From Flavicella sp042091695 (GTDB lineage Bacteria; Bacteroidota; Bacteroidia; Flavobacteriales; Flavobacteriaceae), in contig JBELHA010000034.1 of NCBI GenBank assembly GCA_042091695.1, forward strand, positions 1-34,551: a stretch of DNA of 34,551 nucleotides, read 5' to 3'. Positions 8,124 to 15,677 of this stretch are shown here, piece after piece. The notes beneath the pieces are model-generated. The model did no database searches. It was not told the origin of the DNA and saw nothing but the letters and a program-made list of their open reading frames with translations. The position numbers and the translations under genes are program-made. Positions within the stretch are counted from its first letter, which is position 1; every line of letters begins with the position of its first letter.

Positions 8124-9107
8124 TTGAAAAATCTTACAACAAATATCCTCAAAAAAACCATCCCACTTGGCTTAGGTGTTTTGTTGGTATGGATGTCATT
8201 AAAGAAGTTGACCCCCAGTGATATCGAAAATGTCAAAAACTCTTTTAAAACTGCCAATTATTGGTGGGTTTTGGTTTCTTTGTTGATCGGAATTGTCAGT
8301 CACTTTTCTCGTGCTTATCGTTGGAAGTTTATGTTAGAACCTTTGGGCTACACTCCAAAATTCCTCAACAGCGCTATGGCTGTTATCATCACATATCTTG
8401 TAAATCTTGGCATCCCAAGAGCCGGAGAGTTGTCAAGAGCTGCTGTACTTCAAAAATATGAAGGGGTTCCATTGGAAAAAGGATTTGGAACGATTGTAGC
8501 TGAAAGAGTTGCAGATGTCGCTATGCTATTGGTTTTTATAATCGTCGCTTTGTTTGCTCAATACGAACTTATCAAAGACCTAATCTTATCTAAACTCCCT
8601 AAAGACCCAACAGTAACAAGTATTATAATCATCGTAGTAGTACTACTCGGTTTGATAGCATTCAAGTGGTTAAAAAAATCAAACAATAAATTCATTTTAA
8701 AAATAAAAACAATCGTTCTTGGTCTTATAGAAGGTGTCAAAAGTATTTTTAAGATGAAAAAAGTAGGGCCATTTATATTTCACACAATTATCATTTGGGC
8801 ATGCTATATACTCATGTTGTACACGGCTACATTTGCGCTACCAGAAACAACAGGAATATCATGGAATGCTATACTCATCAGCTTTGTAATAGGTTCTTTT
8901 AGCTATGCTGCAACAAATGGCGGTATAGGAGCCTACCCAATTGCCATTCAACAATCTTTGTTATTGTATGGAATATCTGCACTAGACGGCTTAAGTTTCG
9001 GATGGATCATGTGGACTTCTCAAACAATTATGGTGCTTATATTTGGCGGATTGTCGTTTTTGTGTTTACCTTTATACAACAAAGAAAAGATTGCTACAGC
9101 TAAATAA
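8124..9107 (+). CDS. Flippase-like membrane protein (lysylphosphatidylglycerol synthase TM region family)
   Basis: Polytopic inner-membrane protein of 327 residues with about eight hydrophobic segments. The family signature appears in SHFSRAYRWKFMLEPLG near residues 58-74, then YLVNLGIPRAGELSRAAVL near 91-109 and the conserved glycine-rich ATNGGIGAYPIAIQQSLLLYG near 264-283. These match the UPF0104 / LPG_synthase_TM family, whose members are proposed to flip lipids; the substrate here is unknown. The start is TTG at 8124. An in-frame stop lies at 8115-8117, and the first internal ATG would remove the first membrane segment, so TTG is the best start. It follows panD by one base and precedes radA by 29 bp. 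Confidence 0.83.
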   Translation: MKNLTTNILKKTIPLGLGVLLVWMSLKKLTPSDIENVKNSFKTANYWWVLVSLLIGIVSHFSRAYRWKFMLEPLGYTPKFLNSAMAVIITYLVNLGIPRAGELSRAAVLQKYEGVPLEKGFGTIVAERVADVAMLLVFIIVALFAQYELIKDLILSKLPKDPTVTSIIIIVVVLLGLIAFKWLKKSNNKFILKIKTIVLGLIEGVKSIFKMKKVGPFIFHTIIIWACYILMLYTATFALPETTGISWNAILISFVIGSFSYAATNGGIGAYPIAIQQSLLLYGISALDGLSFGWIMWTSQTIMVLIFGGLSFLCLPLYNKEKIATAK

Positions 9108-9136
9108 AAGCAATCTAATACTATTACAGATTGCTT
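9108..9136 (+). promoter_or_regulatory. Hairpin directly in front of the radA start codon
   Basis: Nine-bp inverted repeat AAGCAATCT (9108-9116) / AGATTGCTT (9128-9136) with an 11-nt loop. The right arm ends on the base before the radA ATG. There is no T-run after it, so it does not look like a terminator; it may affect radA translation. Confidence 0.35.
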
Positions 9137-10495
9137 ATGGCCAAAATTAAAACTACCTTTTTCTGTCAAAGTTGCGGTGCCCAACACTCAAAATGGATGG
9201 GGCAATGCACGACCTGTAACGAATGGAATACTATCGTTGAAGAAGTTGTCCAAAAGGAAGAAAAAAGAAAATGGAATGTTGAAAATAAAGGACCTAAAAA
9301 AGCAAACAAAGCATTATCGGTAACCGATATAGAAATTGACAAAGAAATACGGATTGACACTTGCAACAATGAACTGAATACCGTGCTTGGTGGAGGACTT
9401 GTTCCCGGATCTGTTTTGTTATTAGGCGGAGAACCAGGTATTGGTAAATCGACTCTTCTGTTACAGATAGCACTAGAAATCAAACACAAAGTATTGTATG
9501 TATCGGGTGAAGAAAGTCAATCTCAAATTAAAATGAGAGCACAGAGATTGGCAAACGAAAATACGAATTGCCTCATACTTACTGAAACAAACACACAAAA
9601 CATCTTTAAGAACATCCAAGAAATCAAACCTGATATTTTGGTAATAGATTCTATACAAACACTCTATACTGAGCACATCGATGCATCCCCAGGAACCATC
9701 TCACAGATAAAGGAAACCACTTCAGAATTAATCAAGTTTGCTAAAGAAACAGCAACTCCTGTATTGGTTATTGGACATATCAACAAAGAAGGAACTATTG
9801 CAGGACCAAAAATCCTGGAACATATGGTAGATGTAGTACTACAATTTGAAGGAGATCGAAATCATACCTATCGTATTTTGCGTTCCCAAAAAAACAGGTT
9901 TGGCTCTACCGCAGAACTGGGAATTTACGAGATGCTTCACAGTGGACTGAGAGAAGTTAGTAACCCTTCCGAAATCTTGATCAGTGAAAAAGACAGTGAC
10001 TTAAGTGGAACTGCAATTGCAGCTACACAGGAAGGAATGCGTCCTTTGATGATAGAAATACAAGCTTTGGTAAGCACGGCAGTCTATGGAACTCCCCAAC
10101 GATCTGCAACGGGATACAACCTAAAAAGACTAAACATGATACTAGCCGTTCTAGAAAAGAGAGCCGGTTTTAGATTGGCATCTAAAGATGTGTTTTTAAA
10201 TATTACAGGAGGTATTCATGTGGCAGACCCTGCAATAGATTTGGCAGTGGTATGTGCTATTTTATCTTCCAACAACGACGAACCAATACCTCAAAACTAT
10301 GCCTTTGCGGCTGAAGTTGGACTTGCTGGTGAAATAAGACCTGTCAGCAGAATAGCACAACGTATCTCAGAAGCTGAAAAACTGGGGTTTGAAAAGATAT
10401 TTGTTTCAAAATTCAACAAATTCCCCAAAAAGAAAAACAGTATTGAAATTCTTGAGGTATCGAAAATTGAAGAAATCTACAACCTACTTTTCTAA
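9137..10495 (+). CDS. radA: DNA repair protein RadA (Sms), branch-migration helicase
   Basis: RecA-like ATPase that processes recombination intermediates and extends RecA-made D-loops. The 452 residues match the family length. Domains in order: an N-terminal C4 zinc finger (CQSCG...CTTC, about residues 9-28), Walker A GGEPGIGKST at 97-106, Walker B LVIDSIQ near 170, the RadA-specific KNRFG motif at 252-256, and a C-terminal Lon-protease-like domain with ASKDVFLNITGGI. The start is the ATG at 9137 (MAKIKTTFFCQSCG). A TTG two codons earlier lies inside the hairpin arm and is less likely. A strong terminator follows and separates it from convergent hemD. Confidence 0.97.
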   Translation: MAKIKTTFFCQSCGAQHSKWMGQCTTCNEWNTIVEEVVQKEEKRKWNVENKGPKKANKALSVTDIEIDKEIRIDTCNNELNTVLGGGLVPGSVLLLGGEPGIGKSTLLLQIALEIKHKVLYVSGEESQSQIKMRAQRLANENTNCLILTETNTQNIFKNIQEIKPDILVIDSIQTLYTEHIDASPGTISQIKETTSELIKFAKETATPVLVIGHINKEGTIAGPKILEHMVDVVLQFEGDRNHTYRILRSQKNRFGSTAELGIYEMLHSGLREVSNPSEILISEKDSDLSGTAIAATQEGMRPLMIEIQALVSTAVYGTPQRSATGYNLKRLNMILAVLEKRAGFRLASKDVFLNITGGIHVADPAIDLAVVCAILSSNNDEPIPQNYAFAAEVGLAGEIRPVSRIAQRISEAEKLGFEKIFVSKFNKFPKKKNSIEILEVSKIEEIYNLLF

Positions 10496-10500
10496 AACAA

Positions 10501-10534
10501 AAAAGTCGTTTTACAAACTGTAAAACGACCTTTT
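10501..10534. terminator. Bidirectional intrinsic terminator between radA and hemD
   Basis: Eleven-bp perfect stem GTCGTTTTACA (10505-10515) / TGTAAAACGAC (10519-10529) with loop AAC, flanked by an A-run on the left and CTTTT on the right. It serves the convergent genes radA and hemD. Confidence 0.85.
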
Positions 10535-10553
10535 CTTATAATAGATTTAAAGA

Positions 10554-11297
10554 TTAGCTCTTATTGGCCTCTTTAATATATTTTTCTAATGCCATGGTCA
10601 TAGAAGGAGTTTCTGGAGTAGGCGCTTGAATATTGATCTTCAAACCTGCTTCAGTTGCAGCTTTTACAGTAGTATTTCCAAAAACAGCTATCCTAGTTTT
10701 ATCCTGTTTAAAATCAGGAAAGTTTTTAAATAAAGAATCGATTCCTGAAGGACTGAAAAACACAAGAACATCATAAAATACATCTTCAAGGTTTGACAAA
10801 TCACTCACAACTGTTTTGTACAAATCTACACGAGTCCAATTGATTTTCAAATCATTCAAAGTCGCCGGCACTAAATCCTTTAACTTATCCGAAGAAGGCA
10901 ACAAAAATGTTTCTGTTTTGTGCTTCTTGATCAATTTGCTTAGTTCTGGGAAAGTACGCTGACCAACGTAAATCTTACGTTTTCTATAAACTATATATTT
11001 CTGCAAGTACAAAGCAACCGCTTCGGACTGACAAAAATATTTCAAATCTGCTGAAACTGTAAAACGCATTTCTTCAGCAATTCTAAAAAAATGATCTACG
11101 GCATTTCTACTCGTTAGAATTACAGCTGAATAATCATTTAAATCGATTTTTTGAGAACGGATTTCTTTGACAGAAACACCTTCCACATGAATAAATGACC
11201 TAAAGTCAATTTTAACTTTTTGCTTTTCAGACAAGTCAAAATAAGGGGAGTTTTCTTTTGGCTCAGGTTGAGACACTAGAATAGTTTTAACTTTCAT
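10554..11297 (-). CDS. hemD: Uroporphyrinogen-III synthase
   Basis: Closes and isomerises hydroxymethylbilane to uroporphyrinogen III in heme and siroheme synthesis. The 247-residue protein has the two-lobed HemD character: KTILVSQPEP at the start, VILTSRNAVDHFF near residues 58-71, LKYFCQSEAVALYLQK near 85-100, then VLVFFSPSGIDSLFKNF near 180 and RIAVFGNTTVKAATEAG near 201-217. The last two are the conserved S/T-P-S-G and I-G-x-T-T motifs. HemD sequences diverge strongly, but these anchors are clear. It is transcribed with the upstream DUF4271 membrane protein gene (14-bp gap), a pairing I believe is common in Bacteroidota. Other hem genes are not in the window. Confidence 0.9.
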   Translation of the reverse strand: MKVKTILVSQPEPKENSPYFDLSEKQKVKIDFRSFIHVEGVSVKEIRSQKIDLNDYSAVILTSRNAVDHFFRIAEEMRFTVSADLKYFCQSEAVALYLQKYIVYRKRKIYVGQRTFPELSKLIKKHKTETFLLPSSDKLKDLVPATLNDLKINWTRVDLYKTVVSDLSNLEDVFYDVLVFFSPSGIDSLFKNFPDFKQDKTRIAVFGNTTVKAATEAGLKINIQAPTPETPSMTMALEKYIKEANKS

Positions 11298-11311
11298 AAC
11301 GAATTCTTTAA

Positions 11312-11977
11312 TTAATTAACCATTGTTAGTTTATTGATAATTAACAACGGTGCTATTTCGAGACTGCAAATGTACAAAATAAAATAAAACAAACTTTGTA
11401 ATATCCACTTATTATTGAACGATATGATAAATACTACTCTAATCGTCAATAATATACACAAAACAAACAGGGTTCCATAACTTAAATACTCTATTTGTGC
11501 ATAAGGAAAATAATGTGTCGTAAGTAAAAAAGGTAAAAGTCCAAATGAGACCACTTTCATATAGCTAAACTTTAATATATGTATGGAATTGAACTTGTCT
11601 TCATAATCAAAAAGATAGGAAAAAAATTTGCCTACAAAATATTGAAACAAAAAATACAACGTAAGACTCGTAAATAGCTTTAAAAAAAATAAAAGGTCAT
11701 TGTGAAAGTCAATTTCCAAAAACACACACCCTTTGAAAAGAAATATTGAAAGTATCAAATTCTGAATCAGAAAAAGCAACACGTTGAACAAACTAAAAGT
11801 ATCCTGTAGCGCAGTTTGAAAATCCAAAAAATAATACTTAGAAAAAAAAGAAGATAGAAGCGATTTTAGTCGAGCAGGAAACAAAAGCTGAACACAGGTC
11901 AACAAGAAAAAGACCAAGCCAAACATCCAAGTGATTACTTCATTGTTATCTACAACTCTTTCAATGGCTATATTCAT
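11312..11977 (-). CDS. DUF4271 family membrane protein
   Basis: Integral membrane protein of 221 residues with about five or six hydrophobic segments (approximately residues 15-32, 60-80, 88-110, 140-160, 165-185 and 193-215) and aromatic-rich loops such as FSKYYFLDF. No catalytic motif is visible. The size, composition and position immediately upstream of hemD fit DUF4271, a Bacteroidota family of unknown function. The start is the ATG at 11977. The promoter is not clear. A link to heme or to the envelope is suggested only by the neighbour. Confidence 0.75.
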   Translation of the reverse strand: MNIAIERVVDNNEVITWMFGLVFFLLTCVQLLFPARLKSLLSSFFSKYYFLDFQTALQDTFSLFNVLLFLIQNLILSIFLFKGCVFLEIDFHNDLLFFLKLFTSLTLYFLFQYFVGKFFSYLFDYEDKFNSIHILKFSYMKVVSFGLLPFLLTTHYFPYAQIEYLSYGTLFVLCILLTIRVVFIISFNNKWILQSLFYFILYICSLEIAPLLIINKLTMVN

Positions 11978-12012
11978 GCATGTATCTAAATAAAAGGAAC
12001 ACTCAATTTTAT

Positions 12013-12048
12013 TTTGAACAAAATTAGTAATAAAAAATCATACATTTG
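12013..12048 (+). promoter_or_regulatory. Promoter of the GT2-pyrC-DUF4296 operon
   Basis: TTTG (12013-12016) and a perfect -7 box TACATTTG (12041-12048), 17 bp before the GT2 ATG. The 24-bp spacing is slightly long, so the -33 assignment is uncertain. Confidence 0.45.
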
Positions 12049-12065
12049 TAATCAATTTTATTTCT

Positions 12066-12785
12066 ATGTCCGATACGCTCGTCATCATACCTACGCTCAA
12101 TGAGATTGAAAACATAAAAGCTATTATTCAAGCTGTTTTCAAACTAAAAAAGAAGTTTCATATCCTCGTTGTCGATGACAATTCCAAAGACGGTACTCCT
12201 GAGGCAGTAGAAGCCTTGTATAGTCAGTACCCTGAACAACTTTTCTTAGAAAAAAGAAAAGGCAAAAAAGGCTTGGGAAGCGCCTATATTCACGGATTTA
12301 AATGGGCTTTGCAAAAAGAATACCAATACATCATAGAAATGGATGCTGATTTCTCTCACAATCCGAAAGACCTTAGTAAACTATACGATGCCTGTAAAAA
12401 GGAAGGCGCAAAACTATCAGTAGGATCTAGATATATCAATAACAATATCAATGTTGTGAATTGGAACATAAAACGACTCTTACTTTCCTATTTTGCTTCA
12501 AAATATGTACAAATCATCACAGGAATCCCTCTATTTGACACTACAGCAGGATTTGTTTGTTACCACAGAGATGTATTGGAAACAATCGACCTTGACAAAA
12601 TTCGATTTGTTGGATATGCCTTTCAAATAGAAATGAAATTCAAGACATGGAAACACAATTTCCCAATCAAAGAAGTTGGGATCGTTTTTACAGACAGAAC
12701 TCATGGCACCTCAAAAATGAATAAATCTATCATCACTGAAGCTGTTTTTGGTGTGATTAAATTAAGAATTAAAGGACTCTCTTAA
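12066..12785 (+). CDS. GT2 glycosyltransferase, polyprenol-phosphate mannose synthase-like
   Basis: A 239-residue GT-A fold transferase of the DPM1-like type, which typically moves mannose or another sugar from its nucleotide carrier to polyprenyl phosphate at the inner face of the membrane. Motifs: VIIPTLNEIENI at the N-terminus, VVDDNSKDGTPEAVE near residues 35-49 (nucleotide binding), EMDADFSHNP near 92-101 (the D-x-D metal site), GSRY near 121, and FVGYAFQIEMKFKTW near 180. There is no C-terminal membrane domain, as in short soluble members. It lies 9 bp before pyrC, and the GT2-pyrC-DUF4296 order appears to be an operon. The exact donor sugar cannot be told. Confidence 0.87.
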   Translation: MSDTLVIIPTLNEIENIKAIIQAVFKLKKKFHILVVDDNSKDGTPEAVEALYSQYPEQLFLEKRKGKKGLGSAYIHGFKWALQKEYQYIIEMDADFSHNPKDLSKLYDACKKEGAKLSVGSRYINNNINVVNWNIKRLLLSYFASKYVQIITGIPLFDTTAGFVCYHRDVLETIDLDKIRFVGYAFQIEMKFKTWKHNFPIKEVGIVFTDRTHGTSKMNKSIITEAVFGVIKLRIKGLS

Positions 12786-12794
12786 AATACTGAA

Positions 12795-14132
12795 ATGAAA
12801 TACACGCTCATAAAGAATGCAAACATCGTAACCGACGGAACAACAACTTTTGGTGACATACTAATAGAAGGTGCAACCATAAGCGCAATAGGTACTGATT
12901 TAAAAGCACCAGAAAATTCCGAAATCATAGATGCAAAAGGATCGTATTTACTTCCTGGAGCCATTGACGACCAGGTGCATTTTAGAGAACCTGGATTGAC
13001 ACACAAAGCAAACATAGAAACAGAAAGTAGAGCTGCTATCGCAGGAGGGATTACTTCCTTTATTGAAATGCCCAACACCATTCCGCAAGCTACAAATCAA
13101 GAAGAGCTTGAAAAAAAGTTTGAAACTGCAAAAAACACTTCCTACGCCAACTACTCATTTATGTTTGGCGGAACCAACGACAACCTAGAAGAACTCCTAA
13201 AAACAGACCCTAAAAAAGTAGCAGGTATCAAGTTGTTTTTGGGATCCTCTACAGGTAATATGCTGGTTGACGACGAAGATGTACTCAGAAAAATATTTTC
13301 TTCAACAGACATGGTCATCTCTGTACACTGTGAAGACGAGGCAACCATCAAAGCCAACCTGCAACAACATATCGAACAATACGGAGAAGCTATTCCTATT
13401 GAAAAACACCCTGTCATCAGAAGTGAAGAGGCTTGTTATTTATCTTCTTCAAAAGCTATCGAGTTGGCAAAAGAAACGGGAGCTAGATTGCATATATTCC
13501 ATTTATCTACAGCCAAGGAAACGGAATTGTTTCGAAATGACATCCCATTAAAAGACAAAAAAATTACGGCAGAAGTTTGTGTACATCATTTGAATTTCAA
13601 CGATGAAGATTATGCTAAAAAAGGAACTTTGATCAAGTGGAATCCTGCTGTAAAGTCAAAAACAGATCAAGAAGGTTTGTGGAAAGCACTTTTGGACGAT
13701 AGAATTGATGTCATCGCAACGGATCATGCTCCACACACATGGGAAGAAAAACAACAAGTATACACTAAAGCTCCTAGCGGTGGCCCTTTAGTGCAACATG
13801 CTTTTCCGGCCATGATAAACGCACACAAAGCAGGCAAAATCTCACTAGAGAAAATCGTTGAAAAAATGTGTCACAATCCTGCCATACTTTTTGACATCAA
13901 AAACAGAGGATACATTAGAAAAGACTACTTCGCAGATTTAGTGTTAGTCGACATGAATAAAGCCTGGACAGCCACCAAAGAAAACACCTTGTACAAATGT
14001 GGATGGACCCCTTTTGAAGGTACTGAATTCAAAGCGAGTATTACTCATACCTTTGTAAATGGTAACCTTATGTTTGAAAATGGAAAATTTGACGATAACA
14101 CCAAAGGAGAAAGATTAGAATTCAATCGTTAA
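12795..14132 (+). CDS. pyrC: Dihydroorotase
   Basis: Zinc amidohydrolase that interconverts carbamoyl-aspartate and dihydroorotate in pyrimidine synthesis. The 445 residues fit the long (class I) dihydroorotases. Motifs: LLPGAIDDQVHFREPGLTH at residues 52-70, GGITSFIEMPNT near 84, VAGIKLFLGSSTGNML, whose Lys is the likely carboxylated zinc ligand, and histidines in HCEDE, HIFHLST and VCVHHL. ATDHAPH supplies the catalytic Asp. In the first metal motif the usual H-x-H reads Q60-V-H62, so one ligand is Gln; from memory related Bacteroidota enzymes share this. It sits between the GT2 gene (9 bp) and the DUF4296 gene (3 bp). Confidence 0.94.
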   Translation: MKYTLIKNANIVTDGTTTFGDILIEGATISAIGTDLKAPENSEIIDAKGSYLLPGAIDDQVHFREPGLTHKANIETESRAAIAGGITSFIEMPNTIPQATNQEELEKKFETAKNTSYANYSFMFGGTNDNLEELLKTDPKKVAGIKLFLGSSTGNMLVDDEDVLRKIFSSTDMVISVHCEDEATIKANLQQHIEQYGEAIPIEKHPVIRSEEACYLSSSKAIELAKETGARLHIFHLSTAKETELFRNDIPLKDKKITAEVCVHHLNFNDEDYAKKGTLIKWNPAVKSKTDQEGLWKALLDDRIDVIATDHAPHTWEEKQQVYTKAPSGGPLVQHAFPAMINAHKAGKISLEKIVEKMCHNPAILFDIKNRGYIRKDYFADLVLVDMNKAWTATKENTLYKCGWTPFEGTEFKASITHTFVNGNLMFENGKFDDNTKGERLEFNR

Positions 14133-14135
14133 GAA

Positions 14136-14588
14136 ATGAAAAAACAAGCTGTCATATTGTTAAGTATTCTCGCAATCGCTTGCAATAGCAATACCATCTT
14201 TGAAAAACCCAAAGACCTTATCTCAGAGGAAGAGATGGTATTGTTGTTGACGGACCTATACATAGCCACTGCTGCAAAATCCTATGCAAACAAGCAAGAT
14301 GACAAAAATATAGATTACACGTTTATTGTATTTGAAAAATACGGTATCGACAGTGCTAGATTTAAAAGAAGTAACTTTTACTACACCACAAAAATAGACG
14401 ATTACGACAAGATATATTTGCAGGTACAAGCAAACATAAAAACACTCAAAGAAAAGCAAACAGCACTTATTAAAGTTCGTGACTCCATTAAAAGAGACAG
14501 TGTCAGAGCTGCTAGAAAAGCTAAAAAAGTAAACGATAGTATAGTAAAAGCTATTAAAAAAAGAGATAAAAATAATAATAAAGACTAG
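14136..14588 (+). CDS. DUF4296 family lipoprotein
   Basis: Small lipoprotein of 150 residues. The signal MKKQAVILLSILAIAC puts the lipidated Cys at position 16, followed by NSN, without an acidic surface-export motif, so a periplasm-facing location is likely. The body has the DUF4296 signature: PKDLISEEEMVLLLTDLYIATAAKSY, then VFEKYGIDSARFKRSNFYYTT. A highly charged C-terminal helix, rich in Lys/Arg/Asp with repeats of the type VxDSIxxD, follows. The family is restricted to Bacteroidota and has no known function. It is the last gene of the GT2-pyrC operon, and its TAG stop overlaps the stop of the convergent epimerase gene. Confidence 0.82.
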   Translation: MKKQAVILLSILAIACNSNTIFEKPKDLISEEEMVLLLTDLYIATAAKSYANKQDDKNIDYTFIVFEKYGIDSARFKRSNFYYTTKIDDYDKIYLQVQANIKTLKEKQTALIKVRDSIKRDSVRAARKAKKVNDSIVKAIKKRDKNNNKD

Positions 14589-15589
14589 CCGTTATTATAT
14601 TTCGCACAGATAGCTTCTATAACTTTCTCCATAGGTTCAAATTCCATTCCTGTAGCTTGCTGAATTTTATCGGAATTGTAAAAGGAATTTTTACTCGCAG
14701 ACTTTGCGGTATGTTTTGAAAAAGAATTGGAGCGCCCCGTCACAAAAGTATACAACCACGCCAAACGCCAGCCTGCTTCAGCCATAAAACGAGTGACCTT
14801 AAATCGCGGTGGTTTTTTCCCAAGAAATCCAGCAATATGATACAACACCGATTTAAAACTTATATTTTCTGAAACCAAAACAAAACGCTCGTTTACAAGC
14901 GAACCACGGTACAACAACAAAAGTGCTTTCACAACGTCATCTACACCTATAAAACCTGTAATACCCTCCGTATAAAAAGGAAAACCTTTGGCTACCATGG
15001 CAAACATAGCTCCTGAATTCTCATTCCAATAGCCTGGTCCCAACACAACACCAGGGTTTACAACCAACACATCTAGCCCTTCCTGAGAACCACGCCATAC
15101 TTCCATCTCTGCACCGTACTTCGTAATGGCATAACCGTAATTGTTTGTGTCTAAATTAAAATCGTCGGTTTCATCTACGAATTCTTTTCCTACTGATTTA
15201 GAAATCGCAGCGATGGAACTTACATAAATCAACTTTTTGATGGAAAAAGCAATACTTAGATTGACAATTGTTGCAGTCCCTTCAATATTGACACGGCGTA
15301 ATTGCTCGTAATCTGCATGCCGAAAAGACACCAAAGCAGCCGCGTGAAAAACAGTCTCAACCCCTTCAAAAGCTGACTCAAGAGAAGTGATATCTAAAAG
15401 GTTCGCCTGTACCCAGTCTATTTTTTCTATCAGCGTATCCACCGTATCTGAATAGTACGAAAACACCTTTTTGACTTTTTCTATAGCCCTTTCTGAACGG
15501 TAAATAGCGCGCACTTTTTCTCCAGAATTCACCAACTCATAAAGCAGGTGTGCCCCGACCATTCCTGTACCTCCTGTTACTAATATCAT
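14585..15589 (-). CDS. NAD-dependent epimerase/dehydratase (extended SDR)
   Basis: Cytoplasmic extended short-chain dehydrogenase of 334 residues. The N-terminal Rossmann motif is ILVTGGTGMVGAHLL (TGGxGxxG). The active site shows YVSSIAAI (catalytic Ser) and YAITK (Y-x-x-x-K). VFHAAALVSF matches the NAD-binding strand, and VVNPGVVLGPG the conserved post-catalytic loop. The closest general types are dihydroflavonol-reductase/NSDHL-like members; the substrate cannot be read. It is monocistronic: its stop overlaps that of the convergent DUF4296 gene in a shared CTAG, and its start faces tyrS across 88 bp. A perfect TATTTTTG box ends four bases before the ATG. Confidence 0.87.
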   Translation of the reverse strand: MILVTGGTGMVGAHLLYELVNSGEKVRAIYRSERAIEKVKKVFSYYSDTVDTLIEKIDWVQANLLDITSLESAFEGVETVFHAAALVSFRHADYEQLRRVNIEGTATIVNLSIAFSIKKLIYVSSIAAISKSVGKEFVDETDDFNLDTNNYGYAITKYGAEMEVWRGSQEGLDVLVVNPGVVLGPGYWNENSGAMFAMVAKGFPFYTEGITGFIGVDDVVKALLLLYRGSLVNERFVLVSENISFKSVLYHIAGFLGKKPPRFKVTRFMAEAGWRLAWLYTFVTGRSNSFSKHTAKSASKNSFYNSDKIQQATGMEFEPMEKVIEAICAKYNNG

Positions 15590-15593
15590 AGTT

Positions 15594-15601
15594 CAAAAAT
15601 A
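15594..15601 (-). promoter_or_regulatory. -7 promoter box of the epimerase gene
   Basis: TATTTTTG on the minus strand, an exact TAnnTTTG match, with four bases (AACT) before the ATG at 15589. The transcript would be leaderless or nearly so. No clear -33 TTG. Confidence 0.42.
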
Positions 15602-15629
15602 CGCTAAAATCGCTAATTAACCATCGATA

Positions 15630-15660
15630 TTGTGATTTGTTAATTGAAACAGTATATTTG
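15630..15660 (+). promoter_or_regulatory. Promoter of tyrS
   Basis: -33 TTG (15630-15632), 20-bp spacer and perfect -7 box TATATTTG (15653-15660). The ATG is 17 bases downstream, leaving a leader of roughly a dozen bases. Confidence 0.6.
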
Positions 15661-15677
15661 CTGAAAATAAGAAGAAA

